This document shows positions 52,271 through 60,953 of a DNA stretch of 64,000 nucleotides, piece after piece. Position 1 is the stretch's first letter. Each line of letters begins with the position of its first letter. The stretch lies in contig NW_007360605.1 in the NCBI RefSeq assembly GCF_000192795.1, forward strand, positions 174,203-238,202. Reading direction: 5' to 3'. Source of the DNA: Vavraia culicis subsp. floridensis (taxonomy: Eukaryota; Microsporidia; Pleistophoridae). The notes beneath the pieces are model-generated. The model saw nothing but the letters and a program-made list of their open reading frames with translations. It did no database searches and was not told the origin of the DNA. Both the position numbers and the translations under genes were made by a program.

Positions 52271-52290
52271 GGCCACAATCACGAAAATTC

Positions 52291-54123
52291 ATGATGAAAT
52301 TATTGTTAATTGAGCTTTTATCCTTTGCTACAGTGGTTATGTGTGCATACGGCGGACGCTCTTATTCTCCGACAATGTGTTATCAAGTACAACAAGAACA
52401 GAAAGCACTTGCTGAAATGTTCAAAGAGCACAATGAAAAGGCGATGAATGCGGTTATCTCGCCGTATAAAATTTTTTTGCAGAAGATAGACACGATCATG
52501 ACTGATTTAAAACGAAGACATGAATCTATGGAACAACATCAGAGAATCATAGATATACATCGTCAGATGATGAATTCTGTATCTCAATCGCATGCGCGAT
52601 TGAGATACAATTACGTTTATTTCATGGTTGATGCTTTGCTTCCTGTATTAGCACATCTTGAAAGATCGGAACATTACGTTAGCGTGGCTAGAGATTTGAA
52701 AGAAGCAATCCAAGAGTTGCAAGTAAAAGTGGATGATTTAGGTCATGAGTGCCAGAAAGTAGGTGTGAGCTATAATCCAAGACTATATAAAGAGTTTGTT
52801 GATACGATTGCAGTTCCAGATATAGGTAAATATTCCATTAAGGTATGGGAGCGGTATTTTGATGAGCAATACAGGTGCTTCGTGCAGAATATAGTACAAT
52901 CGTCTGAAGAAACGTTGAATAATGTGGAAGCTTTCAACATGTATGCCAACCTAGCGTTAATGGTAAGATATAAAGTATATTTGAAATATATTGAACAGCT
53001 AAATGAGGAGGTCAAAAAGGAATGTAGCGCTGAGGTATTAGGTAAAAAGTACAGCTGGTTTGAAATATCAGGAAGTGATTTGAGTGTAGTCGTTGAACGG
53101 GCTAACAAACCAAGTAGTGATTGGACCAAGAAATACGAGGCTCTATGTGCAGAAGCATACAGGATGGTTTGTTCGCGTTTGGAACTGGAAAATGAGCCTA
53201 CCAGTGGATTAATTAGGTATGCGAAGGTTTGCAATTACGCATGTTATCTAGGTGCTAATGCATCTATGCCACTTTGGGATGCTTGTTTGGAAATTTTCAG
53301 TGAGCATACTATGCAATCTACTCCGCTGAGCGAAATCTATGAATCGTACCAAGAATATATTGAGATGGCACAGGATGTCGCGAATAAAAATGAAGAGAGA
53401 AAGATGGCAAGTGTGAAATATCAAATATCAAGACTATATCAAGAAGAACTGCGAGATTCACGCCATAGATATACTCAGCTCGAAGGTCGTAATGAGCTTT
53501 TGACTGAGGAATTGAATAAGGCAAGGTTTGATCTGTCTCGTTCCGCAAAACAACAACAAGCTATGGAAGAACAGTTGAATAAGGCAAGGTTTGATCTGTC
53601 TCGTTCCGCAAAACAACAACAAGCTATGGAAGAACAGTTGAGAAAGACAATGATTGAATTGTCTCGTTCCGCAGAACAACGACAAGTTATGGAAGAGGAG
53701 TTGAATAAGGCAAGGCTTGAAATGTCTCGTTCCGCACAACAACAACGACAAGCTACGAAAGAAGAGTTGGATCAGGCAAGGCTTGATCTGTCTCGTTCCG
53801 CACAACAACAACGACAAGCTACGAAAGAAGAGTTGGATCAGGCAAGGCTTGATCTGTCTCGTTCCGCACAACAACAACGACAAGCTGCGAAAGAAGAGTT
53901 GGATCAGGCAAGGCTTGAAATGTCTCGTTCCGCACAACAACAACGACAAGCTATGCAAGAAGAGTCAGATAGGGTAATGTCGCAGTATGCTGAGGCCGGA
54001 GAGCAACGCACAGAGGCAGCTAAGCAATTAGATGATTTCCTAAAACGAGAACAAGGAGTGCCAACGAGATCTCCTCAGCAATTCAATCCACGAATTCTAC
54101 ATTCATCGGACAATGATTCTTAA
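52291..54123 (+). CDS. Secreted protein with C-terminal coiled-coil repeats
   Basis: A 610-residue protein. It begins with a signal peptide (MMKLLLIELLSFATVVMCA, cleavage near 19). A mostly helical region of about 390 residues with scattered cysteines follows. Then come seven tandem repeats at 53512-53964: three of 21 residues (LNKARFDLSRSAKQQQAMEE type) and four of 22 residues with an extra glutamine-arginine step (LDQARLDLSRSAQQQRQA type). The eighth unit is degenerate. No family is recognised. A secreted coiled-coil protein in a microsporidian could belong to the spore wall or polar tube or be released into the host, but nothing in the sequence decides this. It has a TATA-class promoter and no C run. 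Confidence 0.8.
   Translation: MMKLLLIELLSFATVVMCAYGGRSYSPTMCYQVQQEQKALAEMFKEHNEKAMNAVISPYKIFLQKIDTIMTDLKRRHESMEQHQRIIDIHRQMMNSVSQSHARLRYNYVYFMVDALLPVLAHLERSEHYVSVARDLKEAIQELQVKVDDLGHECQKVGVSYNPRLYKEFVDTIAVPDIGKYSIKVWERYFDEQYRCFVQNIVQSSEETLNNVEAFNMYANLALMVRYKVYLKYIEQLNEEVKKECSAEVLGKKYSWFEISGSDLSVVVERANKPSSDWTKKYEALCAEAYRMVCSRLELENEPTSGLIRYAKVCNYACYLGANASMPLWDACLEIFSEHTMQSTPLSEIYESYQEYIEMAQDVANKNEERKMASVKYQISRLYQEELRDSRHRYTQLEGRNELLTEELNKARFDLSRSAKQQQAMEEQLNKARFDLSRSAKQQQAMEEQLRKTMIELSRSAEQRQVMEEELNKARLEMSRSAQQQRQATKEELDQARLDLSRSAQQQRQATKEELDQARLDLSRSAQQQRQAAKEELDQARLEMSRSAQQQRQAMQEESDRVMSQYAEAGEQRTEAAKQLDDFLKREQGVPTRSPQQFNPRILHSSDNDS
52579..52608. repeat. 12-bp perfect inverted repeat inside the coding region
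   Basis: GTATCTCAATCG (52579-52590) and CGATTGAGATAC (52597-52608) flank a 6-nt centre, inside the coding region of the 610-residue protein. Confidence 0.85.
53512..53964 (+). repeat. Coding tandem repeat, 63-bp then 66-bp units
   Basis: Units at 53512, 53575 and 53638 are 63 bp long. Units at 53701, 53767, 53833 and 53899 are 66 bp long. Units 1 and 2 are identical in DNA, and units 5 and 6 nearly so, indicating recent duplication. Confidence 0.93.
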
Positions 54124-55042
54124 TTAAATCGACTTACCACATTTTTTAATTTTATGTGTGTAGTTTATTTTTATATACTATCTTACCATTCATTGTGATG
54201 TGTGTCAGCGTTTCTATCATGCCGTGAATGCAAGTTATAGCTAACGATGCGTTAATGGGCATCGTGTCGAGTCACGTTATCAGCGATCCAATACATCGCT
54301 GATAATAGTGTTCAATTTGTATATCAATGGGTTATAGATTTAACGTTAAAAGGCATGATGTTCTGTGGCTTATGCAACTAGGTTCTAGGTCACACAAAAT
54401 ATACAACTAGGAAATACCCAGATTAAGAGGTCTCCTGGGATGGAGATGACACACGAGTCATCGCAGAGTTTTTAGCGCATCTTCCTACTATGATGTGGAT
54501 ACGAGCATGGCGTTGCGTTATGCAGCGCACATATTTCTCAGAAAGCTATTATGGACATGATTGATCCCAGCAATGCTGTAAGAGATAAATAAACGTACTT
54601 TTAATAAAGAAAGGGTAAATAACTTTTTGAAAAGCATTAAATTCAACATTATCATTCATTTCATATAAATAAAAAGATAACTCTGAAGCTGATTGGTCAG
54701 TTCTGTGAAATGAATTATTTGACCCTTCGAGAAAAATACAAAATGCTTATTTCATGTATTTGCACTGAATAAAGGGCCTAAAGTTGTTGTACAACTCACT
54801 CTTTCTGAAACACCCTCAATTGTTTTCTACTAACAACATCAAAATTACACGATCACCGAATAGTAATTAATTAACCCCTACCATAAGATCTTAAACAATA
54901 AAAAAAAACATAATACGACATATGAAAGGAAGAAAGTATCATTGCATGGATAGAGCACTTTTTTCGCTTTATAATCGGAAACAGCACAGCTAGTGGCACT
55001 ATAAAAATCTTATTTAATCAAATGTATAACACATTCCATGAT
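54124..55042. other. Intergenic with a hairpin
   Basis: No gene seen. The interval holds the hairpin at 54277-54305 and one copy of AATAAACGTACTTTT around 54588-54602. Confidence 0.6.
54277..54305. repeat. 11-bp perfect hairpin
   Basis: TTATCAGCGAT and ATCGCTGATAA around a 7-nt loop, about 155 nt past the stop of the 610-residue gene. A weaker GATGC/GCATC stem lies just before it. Confidence 0.8.
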
Positions 55043-58000
55043 CTACTCGTCATTCTCATTGCTTACTAACATTTCCAACCGCCTCACAACGATCTCATCA
55101 CTTAGACCGAGCTCCAAGGCAGTGTTGGCTATTCCCCTGGCATGGACAAGCTGCACAAGTCGCTCGTCATCCTTCTTCTTCCATCCCCTTGGCAGACCAA
55201 CTGTGCGCTTGACCTCCTCGACTTCAAGAGTTTTGAGCGCATCGATGAGCACGATGCGCTTGTACAGACTCTCGAAATTGCTTTTCCTTCTCTTCTGGTT
55301 CATGACAATATCCACTTTTTTATTCACTTCTTCGATATTCTCTGCAATATCGTTCTCGTTAAGCGCAGTAACACGTCCGTAGTTCATCACGATGCTTTCA
55401 ACCTCCATTTCCCTCTCTCTATCTTCCCTATTTTCCTTTATCTTGTTCAGCGATAAAATGATCTTGCGCACGCGCGCATTCAGATCGTTGCGATCCTTTC
55501 CCCTAAATAGGCTTTTTTCTCGCCCTATGCCCGTAGGCCAGTTGTCGTATCCGTTGCTGATTACCCAGTTAACGATTCGCCTGTCCTCCTCTACACTGCC
55601 ACCTTTCATGTGCTCAAGCGACTCAATCCTGTACAGATACTTCAAAATGCTTACGACCTGCAAACGCAGCAGAAATTTCTCCGCGAGCTTCTTAACAATG
55701 TAGTGGTCGATGGCCTGCTGCTTTTCATCTTTGAAATACGCCTCAAGGTGTAACTTAAAATCTTCCTTGTTTTTGTCTGTGAGTGTTTCGTAGCAGTAGC
55801 GCACGAGGATGCCGATTTTCTCCTTCACATCGGACATGTTCTCAATGATGCCGTTCACACCTTTCTTGAAAATTATGAGGAATACCCTGACCATCTCATC
55901 GTCTGTGCTCTCAAGCACTTGATCGATCTCCTCATAGTCTGTCGGAGTTTCCCTGCCAAGCCGTCTGATCAGTCGCTTGATCTTCATCTCGTTCTCTGCA
56001 TCCTTACGTTTGGTGAGCAGATTCTGCCAGAAATCAGGGTCGTCAAACTCTTCTTCGACTTGGAACGAAGCCCTGCTGAACACATTTTGGCTCGCTTCCT
56101 GGTTGTGCCGCACAACGTGCGTGCGTCTCTCCAGGATCATGTCAATGTCTTCTTCACAAAATTTCTGAGCGGCTTCGTCGTTCTCCATCAGCACACCGTA
56201 TGCCCCTTTCTTCAGCAGATTCTCAATGTGTTCCTTCTTACGCACGCTTTTATTCTTCTGTAGAATGGCCTGATCGAGTCCAAGCTTAAGGCCAGCCTTG
56301 TCAAACATTTCTCGCTCGTAAGTGTTACGTGTGATAAGTCGATAAATCTTTACACTTTTGGTTTGCCCGATACGGTGACACCGTGCCTGCGCTTGTAGAT
56401 CGTTCTGTGGATTCCAATCACTGTCAAAAATCACCACTGTGTCCGCACTCGTAAGATTGATGCCCATTCCACCGGCACGCGTACACAGCAGGAAAACGAA
56501 GCTGTCACTCTCAGCCGAACTGAACCGGTCAATCGCTGCCTGTCTGCACTCGCCGCGTACACCTCCATCAATGCGCTCGTACTTGTAGTGCTTGTATTGC
56601 AGATAATCACTGAGCAGATCGAGACACCGTGTCATCTGCGAGAAAATGAGCACCTTGTGCTCGCCCTTTAGTTTGGCGAGCAGTTTGTCCAACAGTACCA
56701 GCTTTCCACTGCTCTGTATCAAAATCTTGTAGTATTCATCCACAGTGAGCTCGTTCGTTGGCGTCTCTCTTCTCCATGCTATTCCCTCTGCATCATCGTC
56801 CTCAGCGCATGGCACACGCACGCTACCATTCAGGTGTTTCTCTGTGTTCCTATTTACATCATCGGCATCACCTGCCAATGTCTGTCCTAAGGTGCCCTTC
56901 TCTGTATCAGCTGCTATTGCTGTGTCGGTTGCATCTTCCTCCGTAGTATTTTGCTCCATGAGATGCTCCCTCCTCACTTCCATTTCAGCGCCACGCACCG
57001 TTCTCGATTCACCCCTGATCTGATCACCGACTCGCGATTCTGCATCATCACTAAGCATTTTCCGCTGCTTGATAAACTCAATCCTTCTTCGTATTTTATA
57101 ATCATTTATGATCTTCTCCTCTGCTCCTCTCACCAGATAAGGGTGAATGCAACACTTCCTCAGCTCCATCATCACGTTAAGTAAATTCGGGCTTTCCTTC
57201 TCGAAAATACTTAGGTTCTTTTCGATAATCGCTCTGTAGAACTGCTTTTGTATCATGGTCAGCTCCACCTCCACAATCGTTTCCTCTTTTATCGGTATCT
57301 TCTCCACATCATCTTTCATTCTCCTAAGCATAACCGGTTTGAGCAATGTCTTAAGCCGATCCACATCCTCGCTCTTCTCAAGCTTGTAGCTCTCCAAAAA
57401 GTAATTAAGCGATTCGTTCTTGATTGGATCAAGGAAATGGAGCAACGACCAAAGCTCAGTCAAATTGTTCTGCAGCGGGGTGCCAGAAAGAAGAATCTTG
57501 TGATTGAACGACAGTGAAATGAGTGTCTGAAACGCCTTTGAATGGCTGTTTTTGAGACGATGTGCCTCGTCAAACACACCGACGCCGAAGTTAAATGAAA
57601 GATGTTTCACGCCGCTCATCACCATTTCGTACGTCGTGATAAGCACGTCGAACAGCAAACCATCGTTGTAGAATTCGTAGTCGTAGATCAGATCGCGCGC
57701 TACGTTGTTGCCGTGATACAGCAGAATGCGCAGATCGGTCCATGTCTTAAACTCTCTCTCCCAGTGTATGAGTGTACTCAGAGGAGCAACGATCAATACG
57801 GGGTGCTGGTACCCTGTTTCAAAGATTTTATTCACGAAGCACACCGTCTGCACGGTTTTGCCCAGCCCCATCTCATCGGCCATGATACACCCCTGCTTGT
57901 AGTACCAGCGGTTCAGAAGCCAGTTCAACCCCTCCATCTGGTAGTCTCGTAGCGTGTTCTCGTTCTTAAATGACTTGTTAATCACCAGCGCATCCTTTGG

Positions 58001-59116
58001 CGGTCTGTAATCAATAGGAAATACCGTCTTCTTCACAACATTTCGCGTCTTATACTCTTTAAGTTCTTCTTCAAAGCCTTCGAGGTTGCGCACGTCCTCG
58101 ATCTTCTCAAACGTGCTCAGCTCGTACGCGAGTTTCTTCCATTTCACGAGGATAAGATTGTCAACGCTGATCACGCGGTCAATTTTGATATATTCCGGGT
58201 CAAAAGGTGGGACACCACCGAAATCACTTGCTATGATTTGCTGAATGTTCTTACCCTCTTCAAACGATGCATTATGTTTGTCCTCCTTGTGCCGTGAAAG
58301 GAAACGCTTCGCTTTGATTGCTCCTGCACGTGTCTTTGTGATTTCCTCCTGTGACACCCATCCGCAGTGTATGTAGCTCATGTTTCTGAATTTTACGAAG
58401 AACATCTCGTTTCTGTAATCAAGCAGCTTTTCGTGCTTGTCCTCCTCAACCTCTTCCATCTCGTCACTCTCAAAAAGCTCGTGCTGCGGTTGCTCGTCGG
58501 GGCGTGGTGACGGCTTCTTTCTCTTTTTCAGCTTTTCCTGCCGCTGCCGCTCCCTATCGACACGCATCGGCGGTGTGTATTTCTGAGCAGGTGGGGGCGC
58601 CTGGTGCACAGGTTGTGCGTAAAAGTTGTAAAAAGGCGGAGGCTGCTTGTATGGCGCATTGTACTGCGGAGGTGGCTGCTGATAGCTCGGTTGCTGGTAC
58701 CCTTGCGGTGGATACGCCTGCCTGTATTGCGGATAGTTGTAGTACGAGAACTGCGAGGAAACGTTACCGATAAATGACGGATTGCTCGGTCCAAGTTGTG
58801 ACGGGTACCCCATCGACCTGTAGCTGCTCGGTATCCCGGGATTGTACATATAATTATTCCTCTGCGGGTTTATATTTCTGTACAGCATGTTACTTTGCTG
58901 AAACGGCATTTGCGAGGGGTTCTGGTAGTAATTTCCGAGTGGGCCCGAAAAATTCATCTTGCTCACGCCGTTCATCATTTTGCGCGGCCTGCCCCTCTTG
59001 ACCATCTGCTTATCAAGCTCATCACTCGAACTGACATTCTCTGATTCACTCTCATCTGTAATATTGCTCAAACTCTCAGTACTACCGGAGTCCTCTTGCT
59101 CTCTTCTTTTCGGCAT
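55043..59116 (-). CDS. CHD1: Chd1-type chromatin remodelling ATPase
   Basis: A 1357-residue SNF2-family remodeller. The order of parts matches Chd1. First come a Pro/Tyr/Gln-rich low-complexity N-terminus (about 60-190) and two diverged chromodomains (about 235-275 and 310-350, e.g. ILVKWKKLAYELSTFE). The SNF2 ATPase follows with DEMGLGKT around 415, DEAH around 517, SGTPLQNNLTELWSLLHFLDP, and RCHRIGQTK around 916. Last is a C-terminal SANT/SLIDE-like DNA-binding region (from about 1185, ISNGYDNWPTG). An acidic, low-complexity insert at about 690-790 separates the two ATPase lobes. Chd1 spaces nucleosomes on transcribed genes and interacts with the Paf1 complex, so it pairs naturally with Cdc73 at 5 kb. 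CCC lies 6 nt before the ATG. Confidence 0.95.
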   Translation of the reverse strand: MPKRREQEDSGSTESLSNITDESESENVSSSDELDKQMVKRGRPRKMMNGVSKMNFSGPLGNYYQNPSQMPFQQSNMLYRNINPQRNNYMYNPGIPSSYRSMGYPSQLGPSNPSFIGNVSSQFSYYNYPQYRQAYPPQGYQQPSYQQPPPQYNAPYKQPPPFYNFYAQPVHQAPPPAQKYTPPMRVDRERQRQEKLKKRKKPSPRPDEQPQHELFESDEMEEVEEDKHEKLLDYRNEMFFVKFRNMSYIHCGWVSQEEITKTRAGAIKAKRFLSRHKEDKHNASFEEGKNIQQIIASDFGGVPPFDPEYIKIDRVISVDNLILVKWKKLAYELSTFEKIEDVRNLEGFEEELKEYKTRNVVKKTVFPIDYRPPKDALVINKSFKNENTLRDYQMEGLNWLLNRWYYKQGCIMADEMGLGKTVQTVCFVNKIFETGYQHPVLIVAPLSTLIHWEREFKTWTDLRILLYHGNNVARDLIYDYEFYNDGLLFDVLITTYEMVMSGVKHLSFNFGVGVFDEAHRLKNSHSKAFQTLISLSFNHKILLSGTPLQNNLTELWSLLHFLDPIKNESLNYFLESYKLEKSEDVDRLKTLLKPVMLRRMKDDVEKIPIKEETIVEVELTMIQKQFYRAIIEKNLSIFEKESPNLLNVMMELRKCCIHPYLVRGAEEKIINDYKIRRRIEFIKQRKMLSDDAESRVGDQIRGESRTVRGAEMEVRREHLMEQNTTEEDATDTAIAADTEKGTLGQTLAGDADDVNRNTEKHLNGSVRVPCAEDDDAEGIAWRRETPTNELTVDEYYKILIQSSGKLVLLDKLLAKLKGEHKVLIFSQMTRCLDLLSDYLQYKHYKYERIDGGVRGECRQAAIDRFSSAESDSFVFLLCTRAGGMGINLTSADTVVIFDSDWNPQNDLQAQARCHRIGQTKSVKIYRLITRNTYEREMFDKAGLKLGLDQAILQKNKSVRKKEHIENLLKKGAYGVLMENDEAAQKFCEEDIDMILERRTHVVRHNQEASQNVFSRASFQVEEEFDDPDFWQNLLTKRKDAENEMKIKRLIRRLGRETPTDYEEIDQVLESTDDEMVRVFLIIFKKGVNGIIENMSDVKEKIGILVRYCYETLTDKNKEDFKLHLEAYFKDEKQQAIDHYIVKKLAEKFLLRLQVVSILKYLYRIESLEHMKGGSVEEDRRIVNWVISNGYDNWPTGIGREKSLFRGKDRNDLNARVRKIILSLNKIKENREDREREMEVESIVMNYGRVTALNENDIAENIEEVNKKVDIVMNQKRRKSNFESLYKRIVLIDALKTLEVEEVKRTVGLPRGWKKKDDERLVQLVHARGIANTALELGLSDEIVVRRLEMLVSNENDE

Positions 59117-59689
59117 GTTAAGGGTAAATTTTTTTGTTTAAATATTTGCGAATTGCAAAAATCGTGTTTATTTCGTCTTGAGAACGTTCTGTGCATGCTA
59201 TAGCTCATTCTCCTGTAATAAATAGCTTCAAGGGGTAAGATTTTGATATATTTGAAATTTTACTGATAAGGAAAAAAATAACAATAAAGTGAAACATCAA
59301 AGCATTAATTGATGTGTATGTGTGTTTTAGATGCGTGCTTTTATACAAAACTGTCATTCAAAAATTAATAACTTTTGGTTGTTGCAATGGCCAAGAAAGC
59401 ATGTTATACAACGTTATTCTCCAATAACGGCACCTGTTTCACTTTTGTGTGCGTAATTAATGAGCTGCCCATTTGTTAACAGTGTTTTTCATTATAACCC
59501 GTGAATTAACGTTTTTTCTCGCTTTATCTCGTTTAATTATTTGTTCTGTATGTGCCACTTTTTTTCCTATTTGCGCCTCTAATCAACGCTGTTTTTCATC
59601 GTTTTCTCAGAAATTTGTTTATTCATTCCCCCTCGTATCAACTTCATTTTTGGCAAAGAACATAAAAATTTTGAAGGTAAATAAACTAA
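59117..59689. other. Intergenic, AT-rich
   Basis: A 573-nt stretch upstream of Chd1 and of the 59690 microprotein ORF. Nothing supported. Confidence 0.55.
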
Positions 59690-59833
59690 ATGTCAATCGA
59701 ATGGGCACTACAACCCAAACTTGACAGAGATAAATTGAATGATCTCGATACGTGGAGGGCTAAAGATTTTGAATTGAGGACTCGTCCGATAATCGCTTCG
59801 TATTTCGGTGGTGCTATCTTTCCTCCGCTATAA
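59690..59833 (+). CDS. Possible 47-residue protein
   Basis: An ATG-started ORF with a consistently protein-like sequence: acidic and basic residues with two tryptophans in the first 30 (MSIEWALQPKLDRDK, then LDTWRAKDF). It ends in a hydrophobic IIASYFGGAIFPPL that could be a short membrane anchor. I recognise no family. Neither a C run nor a TATA box is found at the usual distance. Its composition stands out from the surrounding noise. Confidence 0.4.
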   Translation: MSIEWALQPKLDRDKLNDLDTWRAKDFELRTRPIIASYFGGAIFPPL

Positions 59834-60570
59834 GAGGTTCAAGCCCCTATAAGGTGCGGCTACACCTTTCATGCTGTGTTATTATTGCTGACTTGCTCTT
59901 ACATATTTGATAGATCAAACTAGACTAACAAACAAACGCATTGTAATTTATGTGCCATGGCACATACAAAAATCATCCATAAAAATACCTGCATCTCAAA
60001 AAATCGATCGGCGGCATATTCTTCGTAACCGTTACATACACGCTTCAGCACTTTACCTACGAATCGCTGCTCCGAGAAAAACACAAAATATGCTGTGATG
60101 TACAGATTATTGGTAGGGATGTGAATCGTTTTGTGCCCACAACTGTGCACAAGTCGTGTCACGTGTCCCTTACCGCAAGGTAATCTATTTCTTTTACCAT
60201 TTTTACTGCGTCCATACCAGTCTTGGTTAGAATCAATCTTTAACAGCATCAATACTGTTGCCCAAAGAGGTTCTGCTTGTTAACATGATGGGAAGATATT
60301 GTAAACTAGCTGCGCTATTCCCGTTATAAAACTGAACAGCGAACTGAGAAGAACACATTGTGCTGGTTGTGATTAAAAACTGCATATTTAGCATTGATAG
60401 CAGATTCTAAAGAGCATGTGAGTTTTCTTCATCTGTCGCAAGAATATAAAGAAGGATTATCGAATTAAAATAGCATCCAGTAAAAACCATTTGACTTTAA
60501 ATTTGAACGTTTAAATATTGGTGCAGCCACTGTTGTATGCTTCTTTTGGCTGCATAATGCAATCGTGTTA
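59834..60570. other. Intergenic, nothing recognised
   Basis: Short ORFs only. Confidence 0.55.
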
Positions 60571-60953
60571 TGCTTATCCAAACGGAGCTATTTCTAAGCA
60601 GCAGCATTTCATCCTTTACACACGAAGAAATTGCTGCGATAAACATTCGTGCCTTTAATAATGGGAAAGCCAGAATTATCACGATGAGTATGCTTCAATG
60701 GATGCTCGAGAATGACTGATAAATGGTTAGTAGCAGATTAAGCGAAGAAGAAAAAAGGGCGAAACTAATTGGACAATACACAGGTAGAAAATGGTTTAAT
60801 TTTATTCTAAGGTTTAATTCATACCCATCGACACTCTGTAGGCACCGATTTAATGCGGAAAAACACTTTGTGAAATGTGGAGTTCTCCTGTTTATGATTT
60901 GTAGTTATCACCTGGAGGACTTTCATTTAATAATATTCTGGCTCTGCATGTAG
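60571..60953 (+). pseudogene. Possible decayed helix-turn-helix ORF in two frames
   Basis: An ATG ORF of 49 codons (60571-60720) ends MLQWMLEND. Two bases later an ATG in another frame opens 76 codons beginning with SRLSEEEKRAKLIGQYTG, followed by RKWFNFILRFNSYPS. Laid end to end, the two pieces resemble the N-terminal helix-turn-helix of pogo/CENP-B-like transposases (LxxWILE, then a variable helix, then GWLxRFxxR). The match is loose. If real, it is a broken transposon-derived gene; otherwise it is two chance ORFs. Confidence 0.25.

Larger units (their letters stand above)
49300..52290. other. 3-kb intergenic region with a 41-bp array
   Basis: Contains the 41-bp array (49792-50190). An ORF at 51333-51746 has a GTG start, or an ATG at 51432 giving 104 codons. 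It is rather hydrophobic and not clearly coding. Nothing else was recognised. Confidence 0.55.

Noticed and set aside
53458..53958. 166-codon repetitive antisense ORF
   Set aside because: It is a shadow of the coding repeat on the other strand, produced by the multiple-of-three period.
59724..59730. ACAGAGA string suggesting U6 snRNA
   Set aside because: The AGC triad and the flanking U6 core are absent, and the string lies inside a protein-like ORF.
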